Shown: positions 37,090-44,725 of the stretch, piece after piece
Numbering within the stretch: position 1 is the stretch's first letter
How the letters are laid out: every line of letters begins with the position of its first letter
DNA from: Pontiella desulfatans
Lineage (GTDB): Bacteria > Verrucomicrobiota > Kiritimatiellia > Kiritimatiellales > Pontiellaceae
Assembly (NCBI RefSeq): GCF_900890425.1
Contig: NZ_CAAHFG010000001.1
Span: 2,232,001 to 2,296,000 of the forward strand
Reading direction: 5' to 3'
DNA: 64,000 nt
Made by a program: the position numbers and the translations under genes
Notes under the pieces: generated by a model
Databases searched by the model: none
Seen by the model: only the letters and a program-made list of their open reading frames with translations
Told to the model about the DNA's origin: nothing

Positions 37090-38535
37090 TTAATTTGTGT
37101 ACATGAACTTCGATAGTGTTACAGCCCCGGGATAAGGGTCATCTGTTTCGCTGATCCATTGAAGGATTCGATCAAAGAGTTGTTGCTTGATGGTCGCATG
37201 GGCCGGGTCATCTTTAAGATTGTTTAACTCATACGGATCTGCCACGAGGTCATAGAGATCATTCACTGAATTAATCGTTAGTGGTGCGGTGCTATCGCGA
37301 AGAATCAATTTATAACGATCAGTCACAACAGCTCTCCAAGGCTTGTTGTGAACGCAGTAGATCGAGTCGATCTCCGGCATGGAGGAACCGCGTGCGGAAT
37401 TTGCCTTATTAACGCCGGCACAGGTTTTAGGAACCGGAAGTCCGCATAAGCCCAACAACGTCGGCATGACATCCACTCCACCTATCGGAACCTCAGACAC
37501 ATGTCCGGGTTTGGTTGTTCCCGGCAATCGCATAATGAGAGGAACGCGCACAGACTCCTCTTCCGGCTTCGATTTGTCGGTCAGATTATGGGAGTAATGC
37601 ATATCCCCATGATCGGAGGTAAAGACCACGAGTGTATTATCTTTCAGCCCTTCGTTTTCTAAAAACTGCATCAGTTGCCCAAACTGATCATCAAGGGCCA
37701 TGCATTGGGCAAAGTAGAGCGCCAGATTGGATGCGCCTGTATTTCCAGATACATTGGATCGGCGATCTGCCGCGGTAACCGTATAGGTTTTATATGCGGA
37801 AGGGACTTCATTGTAGGGGGTGTGCGGAGGCCCCCATGAGAGATAGCACAACCACGGCCGCGTTCGATGAGCCCGAATAAAATCTTCGGCCAATTCCCGC
37901 TGAAACTCTGGTTCATACCGATTCAGCACCTCCGTCATCACACGGCCATCATCATCGAACATGGCCACATCGCTCGGATTGGTTGTTATATACTGATGAC
38001 CTCGATTAAACCCTTGATAGGTTTGGAATCCGCGTCGTCTCCATTCCCGAGCACTGTCACCCGGAATCCATCCTGTATTCCCTTCTGGATCGATGATGTC
38101 ATAACGCCCCTCTCCATCATAATGCGTCTTGCCGGTATAGTGCGTAGCATAGCCCGCTTGCCGGAAAATTTCAGCCAGACACCGGTTTCCAGGCGGGAGC
38201 ATCCGATTATTCTGCATGGCACCATGCTGATGGGCATAACGGCCGGTGACCAGCGTTGCGCGCTCCGGTGTGCATACCGGTGTCGTGGAATAGGATCGCC
38301 TCCATCGCGTTCCCTCCGAGGCAAACTGATCAATGCAGGGGGTTTTTACCAGCGCATCGCCATTATCCGCATGACTGAATGCGCTGTATCGCCACTGATC
38401 CGTCAAAACAAACAACACATTGGGTTTCTGCACATTGCTGGCCGCATACAATTTATTGATCGTAAGCGGAAGAGCGAGTGCTCCCAGATTACTGAGAAAT
38501 GATCGGCGCCTTAGTGTCAGTGTATTCGCGTTCAT
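37090..38535 (-). CDS. Tat-exported sulfatase with variant CTPER motif
   Basis: 481 residues. The N-terminus LRRRSFLSNLGALALPL is a twin-arginine signal, unlike the Sec signals of the other sulfatases here. Metal site LTDQWRYSA; catalytic motif CTPER with C88, where the usual Ser/Thr is Glu; GKTHYDGEG and FTSDHGDMHYSH complete the core. The substitution keeps Cys, Pro and Arg, which are needed for formylglycine formation. It overlaps the LRR gene by ATGA, so both are translated from one mRNA. Confidence 0.87.
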   Translation of the reverse strand: MNANTLTLRRRSFLSNLGALALPLTINKLYAASNVQKPNVLFVLTDQWRYSAFSHADNGDALVKTPCIDQFASEGTRWRRSYSTTPVCTPERATLVTGRYAHQHGAMQNNRMLPPGNRCLAEIFRQAGYATHYTGKTHYDGEGRYDIIDPEGNTGWIPGDSAREWRRRGFQTYQGFNRGHQYITTNPSDVAMFDDDGRVMTEVLNRYEPEFQRELAEDFIRAHRTRPWLCYLSWGPPHTPYNEVPSAYKTYTVTAADRRSNVSGNTGASNLALYFAQCMALDDQFGQLMQFLENEGLKDNTLVVFTSDHGDMHYSHNLTDKSKPEEESVRVPLIMRLPGTTKPGHVSEVPIGGVDVMPTLLGLCGLPVPKTCAGVNKANSARGSSMPEIDSIYCVHNKPWRAVVTDRYKLILRDSTAPLTINSVNDLYDLVADPYELNNLKDDPAHATIKQQLFDRILQWISETDDPYPGAVTLSKFMYTN

Positions 38536-39938
38536 TCGTAGACCACCTTCACATTATACGTAGATTGCAATATTGAGATCTGCGTCAAGGCCGTTGCACC
38601 GAGAGGATTGCCGCGTACCCACACCTCATCGCCATCTCCCAGCCCACCGTTTGCGGCATTGGTAACAAGGGATGAAAGATCGGTGAGCTGGTTATCTTCG
38701 AGATCGAGCCATCGAAGATGAACCAGCGGCTCCATCATGGAAAGATCGGTGAGCTGATTGGCCTCAAGCTGTAGCGCCTCTACTTGAGCAGGGAGAGCCG
38801 GCAGCGAAGCACTGGCGAATGCATTCGATGAAAGATTAAGCCACTGTATCGAAGAAAGAGAGGATAGTGAGCCTAACCCTGTGAGCCCAACGCCTTTTAG
38901 ATCCAGCGATTTAAGGTGCGGAAAATAGGTTAATTCACCAATGGAAAAAGCGGATTCGCTCAGTTGCAAACTCACGATCGACTCCACTTCGGCATCATAA
39001 ACCTTGTTGGAAGGTGCCAACACCGTCGATTGCTCTTTGACGGCCGAAACCAATACCGGGCTGATAATGTTCTCAAGGGCAGCGATGTTGCGTATGAGTT
39101 GAAAGAATCCTGTTTCGGCCTCATACGAGAAGGAGGCCGACTGAGCTGGGACCGTTCCGGAAGCGACTGTTAAGCCATTCGTCCGCATGCCGTCCAACAC
39201 ACCCGATGCAACGAGGATATATCGGTCGGTCAGTTGATTCCACTCGACGGTCACCGTACCAGCCGACCGCATCAGGTTAGTCAGCAACAATTCAGATGGT
39301 TGCGGCTCTCCATTGGAAGTGACCTCTAGATACAGATCATCCATACGGGCAAAATGCAAATCCTCTGCCTCCACTTCAAAGCGAACCATTAACGTTTTTC
39401 CTACTGCGAGTGCGTCGACAAAGCCCGTCGACGGAAAGGTCTTTTTCTCCCACGTCTCAACACCCGTTCGCGGGCCGGAATTCCAGGTGATGAGATCGGT
39501 TGCGGCTCCGGTTAGTGTATTGTCGCTCGTATAAAAAAGGATCACCTTGATTTGATCATCTGCATCCCAACTCCCGGAATCGCGCCACATCATTGAGCCC
39601 TGAAAGATATCTCCGCTCTGGATTGTATGGCCCATGTTCTGACCGGGCGTACGACCCTCTGAGATGACCGCATTGCGCGGTCCATACGTTGATAAAGCCA
39701 GGTTGGTACGACCAAGTGTCTTTGTATCAAGCCCCGTCAGATTATCCCAATCGGGCATTTCGGCATAGGTACGAGCATCGTGAAGGGCACTGTCGACTAC
39801 ATTCTCAAAGCCCCCATCACGCACCGCCACATCGTGAAATCCATCACTACCACCATCACTGTAATCCATGAGGATTACAACGCCCGAAGAGGATGCAGCG
39901 CCCATTAGAAGCACCATCGATAATATCCAATATTTCAT
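38532..39938 (-). CDS. Secreted leucine-rich-repeat protein
   Basis: 468 residues; signal peptide ending near AASSSG. Residues 20-210 form a beta-rich domain (GDIFQGSMMWRDSGSWDADD, MVRFEVEAEDLHFARMDDLY) resembling a carbohydrate-binding sandwich. Residues 310-468 contain LRRs (LKSLDLKGVGLTGL, IQWLNLSSNAF, LRWLDLEDNQLTDLSSL). LRRs in secreted proteins usually mediate protein or glycan contacts; no enzyme motif is seen. It is first of a two-gene unit with the Tat sulfatase. Confidence 0.8.
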   Translation of the reverse strand: MKYWILSMVLLMGAASSSGVVILMDYSDGGSDGFHDVAVRDGGFENVVDSALHDARTYAEMPDWDNLTGLDTKTLGRTNLALSTYGPRNAVISEGRTPGQNMGHTIQSGDIFQGSMMWRDSGSWDADDQIKVILFYTSDNTLTGAATDLITWNSGPRTGVETWEKKTFPSTGFVDALAVGKTLMVRFEVEAEDLHFARMDDLYLEVTSNGEPQPSELLLTNLMRSAGTVTVEWNQLTDRYILVASGVLDGMRTNGLTVASGTVPAQSASFSYEAETGFFQLIRNIAALENIISPVLVSAVKEQSTVLAPSNKVYDAEVESIVSLQLSESAFSIGELTYFPHLKSLDLKGVGLTGLGSLSSLSSIQWLNLSSNAFASASLPALPAQVEALQLEANQLTDLSMMEPLVHLRWLDLEDNQLTDLSSLVTNAANGGLGDGDEVWVRGNPLGATALTQISILQSTYNVKVVYE

Positions 39939-39989
39939 TCAGCATCTCCTTTCGGATCAGTGACCCCACGAAAATATCATTTGCTGTGC

Positions 39990-40027
39990 TTTCCAAACCT
40001 AGAAAAACAGTTTCCAAGGTTTGGAAA
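39990..40027. other. TTTCCAA/TTGGAAA inverted repeat
   Basis: TTTCCAAACCT (39990-40000) and AGGTTTGGAAA (40017-40027) are perfect 11-bp inverted arms; a third TTTCCAA lies at 40011. On the minus strand an inner TTTCCAA-ACC-TTGGAAA hairpin is followed by CTGTTTTTCT. It could terminate the upstream sulfatase transcript or be an operator for the LRR operon. Confidence 0.5.
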
Positions 40028-40080
40028 ATCGGTTCAGCCCATTTTGAAAAGCTTGCGGATATCTCCAGCGTACGCCACCC

Positions 40081-41526
40081 TTACGGCAGGCTCCAGGCCG
40101 CTTTTGTTTTCTTCGTATACTCCTCAACAAGCCCCGCGTATTCCGGATCATCAGCCAGGTCATTCCACTCGTGAATATCGGCTGAAAGGTCAAACAAATC
40201 CTTTCCATACCCATCCAACATAAAGAAACGGTACTGCTCTGTAACCAAGCCATAGCCTTTCTTGGCCGCATAATACGCCACACCACCCCCAAGCTCTGCT
40301 TGCGTATTATCCAGCAACGGGACAAGGCTCTTTCCATCGAAGTCTACCGCGGCTGGGGTCGGGAGGCCCGCAAGATCCAGCAGGGTCGGATATAGATCGA
40401 CCGTTTCGACCACGCTGCCCACCACCTGCCCGGACACTCCCCGCCCGGGGGCCACAATAATCATCGGACAACGAAGCGCAACATGGTAGGGTGTGTTTTT
40501 CCGCCACATTCCATGATCGGTCAGGTGCCAGCCATGATCGCCCCAGATGACAATGATCGTGTCGTTTTCGATGCCCTGAGCCTTCAACTCTTCAATAACC
40601 CGCCCGATCTGTGCATCTACGTAGGATGTACTTGCCCTATATCCGCGAATGAGCCCTCTCGCCGTTTCATCATCCACACCCTCATTCCAGCCCGTCACAG
40701 AAGCCTTATTACCGAGAATGTATTTTTTTTGCAGGCGGGTAAACTCCCGTGGAGCTCCGTCCGGCATATACGCCAATGCCTCGCCGCTTTCCGGATAGAG
40801 GTCGTAGTATTTTTTCGGCGCAATCCATGGCAGGTGCGGACGCACGAAGCCGGCGGCAATAAAAAAAGGCTTATCCTTGGGACGGTTCCGAAGCAGCTCG
40901 ATGGTTTTCGATGCGGTTTTCCCATCATTAAGGGCATTATCGTCCACATCCATCGAGGCCCATACAAGGTCTCCCGAGCCCTGCCCTGTCGCCACCAGAT
41001 GATCCCAGGCATCTGCCCTTCCTCCATGGGCCACCACCTTGGCGGCTAAATCATCTGACCAATCCTGAATCCCGTCATGCCATTTTTCTCCCGCAACATC
41101 CCAGGCATCCTTTTCCGATTTAATTACGCCGCCATGGTAAAGCTTTCCGTTTACCGCCGTGTAATATCCGGCATTTTTCAGCGTTCTGGGCAGGGTATCC
41201 TGAGCCTGAATCTGCTCATTATGCTTGCCAAACCCCACGCGCAACCCCGTCAGCACCCCGGCGCGCGATGGCGAACATAACGGATAGCAGACATAGGCGC
41301 GGTCAAAACGTGCTCCTCGTGCGGCGAGGCGGTCAATATTCGGGGTAACCAGATCGGAACGACCGTAGGCTCCAATATCAGGGCGCAAGTCATCCACGCA
41401 CAGGAACAGGATATTGGGCTGTTTGGATGCCCTCCCATCTACCGCAACACGCTCTGCCGCCAAAGTACAACCACAGAACATGGCAAGCCATGCACAATGC
41501 AACCCGACACGATTAAACAATGACAT
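40081..41526 (-). CDS. Secreted sulfatase, iduronate-2-sulfatase-like
   Basis: 481 residues; signal peptide MSLFNRVGLHCAWLAMFCG, metal site CVDDLRPDIGAYG, catalytic CSPSR with C84, then NGKLYHGG and WGDHGWHLTDHGMWRKNT. DDLRPDIGAYG and GDHGWHLGEH-like motifs are typical of the S1_7/iduronate-2-sulfatase group (tentative). It starts 32 bp after GH128 and is third in the sulfatase-GH128-sulfatase operon. Confidence 0.9.
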   Translation of the reverse strand: MSLFNRVGLHCAWLAMFCGCTLAAERVAVDGRASKQPNILFLCVDDLRPDIGAYGRSDLVTPNIDRLAARGARFDRAYVCYPLCSPSRAGVLTGLRVGFGKHNEQIQAQDTLPRTLKNAGYYTAVNGKLYHGGVIKSEKDAWDVAGEKWHDGIQDWSDDLAAKVVAHGGRADAWDHLVATGQGSGDLVWASMDVDDNALNDGKTASKTIELLRNRPKDKPFFIAAGFVRPHLPWIAPKKYYDLYPESGEALAYMPDGAPREFTRLQKKYILGNKASVTGWNEGVDDETARGLIRGYRASTSYVDAQIGRVIEELKAQGIENDTIIVIWGDHGWHLTDHGMWRKNTPYHVALRCPMIIVAPGRGVSGQVVGSVVETVDLYPTLLDLAGLPTPAAVDFDGKSLVPLLDNTQAELGGGVAYYAAKKGYGLVTEQYRFFMLDGYGKDLFDLSADIHEWNDLADDPEYAGLVEEYTKKTKAAWSLP

Positions 41527-41558
41527 AATACAATCTCCTGATTATCTTTTAAAAAAAT

Positions 41559-43031
41559 CTATTTCCGGTGAAGCCGCTGAAACGCGCGGCCAAAATCGGT
41601 CAACGTACCCTTCCAGCTGTAGGGCCTGGCCGGAATCTTGTAGTCAATATCGGTGTCCGGCGGCGCATAGGCCATCGCATAGCGTTCGATAACACCTTTC
41701 ATTGAAGGGTCATTCTCCAGCCGGTCGGCCCACTCCTCCCAGAACGCGATAACCCGATCTTCGGTCAGGTTGTCTCCTATCAGCTCAAGCTCCGTAATCC
41801 AGATAGGCAGCCCGAATTCCTCGTGCCATTTCTTAAATCGCTTCAGCACCGCATCCACCCCGACCCCTTTGTTCAGATTAATGCGCTGGTGCACGCAGAG
41901 AATATCCACCTGATACCCGCGCTTGCCGGCCTCCCGCATAAAACTCCTCATCCAGTCCCCGCTCATTACTTCCCCCGGACTGCCCAACCGGATATCGGTT
42001 CCGGCAACCGCTTCCTGCAGGATAGGCCAAGCATCCAGCACCTGCTCCAGCGTGCGGTTCGACTGGAACTTGTGATTCGGCTCATTGAACCCGAGCAACA
42101 CCTTGCAATCCGGATTCGCGGCAAGCGTCCGGCTCACGTTTTTTCGAAGAAGGCCGGCATCGACCGAACCATCGTTTTTCACCGGAATGCCCCATATCAT
42201 CGGCACAAACTCGATATTCGGAGGAGCGACCGGCCCCGGAAAGGCTCCCCAATTATAATACCACTCCGCCCCCATCAGCGCACTCAGCTCGGGATACTCG
42301 CCCAGTATTCTGGCCAGGCTCTTCCTGGTCCGGGGACCGTCCTGTTTTCCATCCCCGCCAAACGGGCCAGGCGGATGATAGGTCAGCTTCGCGTCATCGA
42401 GCCAGATCGCTCCATTTTCCACCTCGAAACCGAGTCCGACAAAAGGATCCATCCCGACCAAACTGCAGTTTGGCGCAATGTCCCAGATGACCGAAACAGT
42501 ATGCCACATTCCCTTCTGGACCTTCTGGTTCCGGCCCGGACGGAAAAGCGCGCCCTGCTCAACAGAAACGGCCACTCCCGGTGTATTATTGAAATCCACC
42601 ATGTTGTTTAACGTGATTCGGGCGTTTTCCTCCGGTGACCCGCCCGTGGAATCAACCTGGGTGAAAAAACCCAACGCAAAACCGGAGCCGCCGTCCAGCT
42701 CAAACATGTTCCGCGCACCCGGCCAATTCCTGGATCCATCACCAGCCACGAACATTTCCAGCCGGTATGTGCCTGCGCGAAGTGCATTGCCCTCCGAAAG
42801 CTCCGAGAAACGCGCATAAACCACGCCGGCCTGCCGCCCCCCCAGCATGGCCGAACCGGTTCCGTAAAGGCTCATCCCGCAAACCGGCAAAACGCCCTCG
42901 CAAGTATTGGTGAAGACGCCGTTGCCGACGCACGGCGTATTTACCTCAACCGGCAATATGGCGGCAGAGGAAACACCACCAGAACAGATCACCAAGACCA
43001 CAAGCCACCTGAAAAACTTTTTCAAAAACAT
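41559..43031 (-). CDS. Secreted GH128-type endo-beta-1,3-glucanase with N-terminal beta-sandwich
   Basis: 490 residues from ATG 43031 (the GTG at 43052 is less likely). Signal peptide ends near GVSSAA. Residues 25-220 are a CBM-like sandwich (YRLEMFVAGDGSRNWPG). The catalytic part shows EWYYNWGAFPG, EFVPMIWG, LLGFNEPN (acid/base E317) and PIWITELEL (nucleophile E414), the GH128 glycosyl-hydrolase core. Position 381 reads HQRINLN where GH128 proteins usually have an HWY-like strand. It lies between two sulfatases with gaps of about 30 bp. Confidence 0.82.
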   Translation of the reverse strand: MFLKKFFRWLVVLVICSGGVSSAAILPVEVNTPCVGNGVFTNTCEGVLPVCGMSLYGTGSAMLGGRQAGVVYARFSELSEGNALRAGTYRLEMFVAGDGSRNWPGARNMFELDGGSGFALGFFTQVDSTGGSPEENARITLNNMVDFNNTPGVAVSVEQGALFRPGRNQKVQKGMWHTVSVIWDIAPNCSLVGMDPFVGLGFEVENGAIWLDDAKLTYHPPGPFGGDGKQDGPRTRKSLARILGEYPELSALMGAEWYYNWGAFPGPVAPPNIEFVPMIWGIPVKNDGSVDAGLLRKNVSRTLAANPDCKVLLGFNEPNHKFQSNRTLEQVLDAWPILQEAVAGTDIRLGSPGEVMSGDWMRSFMREAGKRGYQVDILCVHQRINLNKGVGVDAVLKRFKKWHEEFGLPIWITELELIGDNLTEDRVIAFWEEWADRLENDPSMKGVIERYAMAYAPPDTDIDYKIPARPYSWKGTLTDFGRAFQRLHRK

Positions 43032-43059
43032 AACCCACCCAATCGGTTGCACAAACCTT

Positions 43060-44418
43060 CTAATCCTTCTTTTTCCGGATCAGCTTAAACTTACTCGCAT
43101 CCTTTTCCTCGCCTGGGCGGTTCCATCGGAAGTCCTTCCAGCGAGGCGGGGGCATGGTTGCATTCCAACGGTCCCATTGCTTTTGCAGTTCTTCCATTTT
43201 TTCGGGATGCTGCGCGGACAGATCATGATCTTCAGCTGGATCATCGGCCAGATTGATGAGTCGCGGCGGTTCGTCATAGGCGGCACTGACAATCTTCCAA
43301 TCGCCGTGCCGCACCGCATATTGCGTTCCAAAGCGCCAATACAGGGTACGCTCATCCAGCGCCTTTTTCCCTTCCAGCATCGGCAGCAGGTTCACGCCAT
43401 CGAGCCCCCACTCCGGTTTATTCTCCATACCCGCGGCCGCCAGGGCCGTGGGCAGAATATCCAGCTGAACCACCGGCTCCGAGGAGACACGGCCGGGCGG
43501 AATGCGCCCCTTCCACGCCGCGATAAACGGCACGCGTATTCCACCTTCCCACAGCAGCCATTTTTTCCCGGACAACCCGCCCATATCGGCTTCCTTGCAA
43601 GCACCGCCGTTATCGCTTAAAACAAAAATAAGCGTGTTCTCTTCGAGCCCCAGCGAACGCAACCGATCCATCAGATCCCCGACCGCGTCATCCAGTTCGG
43701 CAATCATAGCCGCATAGGCCTTGCGCTTGTTGTCGAGATGGTCAAAGGCCTTCAAGTATTTATCGCTGGCCACCAACGGACCATGCACCGAGTTGGGCGA
43801 AAAATAGAGCAGCCAGGGCTTGTCCCGGTTATCTTCAACAAACTGCAGAGCCCGCTTGCGGTATTCCGGCATGGTAAGCGGGAACTCCGCAGGATCGTCC
43901 GCTGCCCCCCCACCCTCGAACATATGGTAACCGTCCGTTTTTTCGGCCGGATTGCTGATCGTTCCATAGGCATAGTCAAATCCACGCGCCGGCGGCAGAT
44001 ACGCCTCGCCGCCTCCCAAATGCCATTTACCGATGATCCCGGTGGCATATCCCCCGGCTTTCATCCGCTGCGCCATAGTGACTTCGGTAAGAACCAGCTT
44101 GCTCGTTGGATTCTTGGCCGTCGTATTCGAATCATGTCCCGTGTGCTGGGGATAACGCCCCGTCAACAGGCCGACCCGACTCGGGCCGCAGACCGGCGAT
44201 GAAACATACCCGTTATCAAAACGAATACCCTGCGCGGCAATCGAATCAATCCGCGGCGTCGGAGCCAACGCCCCCCCATAGCACCCAAGGTCCCCCCAGC
44301 CCATGTCATCGATATAGATCACGAGAACATTGGGCTTGGCCGCCAACTCGGCACACCAACCAGTACAAACCCCGAATGCCACCGCAAAAACAAGCAACGC
44401 TTTTTTAGTCATTGTCAT
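43060..44418 (-). CDS. Secreted sulfatase, first gene of sulfatase-GH128-sulfatase operon
   Basis: 452 residues; GGAGA six bases before ATG; signal peptide ends near GWCA. Metal site YIDDMGWGDLGCYGG; catalytic CGPSR with C77; GKWHLGGGEAYLPP; LSDNGGACKEADMGG. A normal-length arylsulfatase. The promoter region contains the palindrome ATAGCCCGGGTTAG about 125 bp upstream. Confidence 0.92.
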   Translation of the reverse strand: MTMTKKALLVFAVAFGVCTGWCAELAAKPNVLVIYIDDMGWGDLGCYGGALAPTPRIDSIAAQGIRFDNGYVSSPVCGPSRVGLLTGRYPQHTGHDSNTTAKNPTSKLVLTEVTMAQRMKAGGYATGIIGKWHLGGGEAYLPPARGFDYAYGTISNPAEKTDGYHMFEGGGAADDPAEFPLTMPEYRKRALQFVEDNRDKPWLLYFSPNSVHGPLVASDKYLKAFDHLDNKRKAYAAMIAELDDAVGDLMDRLRSLGLEENTLIFVLSDNGGACKEADMGGLSGKKWLLWEGGIRVPFIAAWKGRIPPGRVSSEPVVQLDILPTALAAAGMENKPEWGLDGVNLLPMLEGKKALDERTLYWRFGTQYAVRHGDWKIVSAAYDEPPRLINLADDPAEDHDLSAQHPEKMEELQKQWDRWNATMPPPRWKDFRWNRPGEEKDASKFKLIRKKKD

Positions 44419-44528
44419 TTACTCTCCTTCAAACCCGAAAAAAATCTGCAACAAATCGGTGCGCCCCCGTTCCCGGTACCCTTTTCGATCAATCCCGGCA
44501 AGCGGAAACGTCCCCACTCAATCCAAAA

Positions 44529-44557
44529 TAAATACACTTCATAGCCCGGGTTAGCTA
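44529..44557 (-). promoter_or_regulatory. Promoter/operator of the sulfatase-GH128 operon
   Basis: On the minus strand TAGCTA (44557-44552), 17-bp spacer starting ACCCGGGCTATG, TATTTA (44534-44529). The palindrome ATAGCCCGGGTTAG is at 44541-44554, in the same register as at the metzincin and PEP-CTERM promoters. Confidence 0.6.
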
Positions 44558-44652
44558 GTTTTTTAAAAAAAATACCGCCCTCCCCAAAAAACCTCAACAA
44601 CCAAGTCCTGAAATCCTTTCCAAAAACAGGGAATGCCCCATCCAATAAGAGA

Positions 44653-44703
44653 TTGACAGGATTCGACTTTCACAATATACACCCCTTCACTATTCCGGGT
44701 TAG
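44653..44703 (+). promoter_or_regulatory. Near-consensus promoter with CTATTCCGGGTTAG at the start site
   Basis: TTGACA (44653-44658), exactly 17 bp, TATACA (44676-44681): a near-perfect vegetative promoter. The palindrome CTATTCCGGGTTAG (44690-44703) covers the predicted start of transcription, where a bound repressor would block the polymerase. The sulfatase ATG is about 20 bp further on. Confidence 0.75.
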
Positions 44704-44725
44704 TCACAGAAAAGGAATCATGTTT

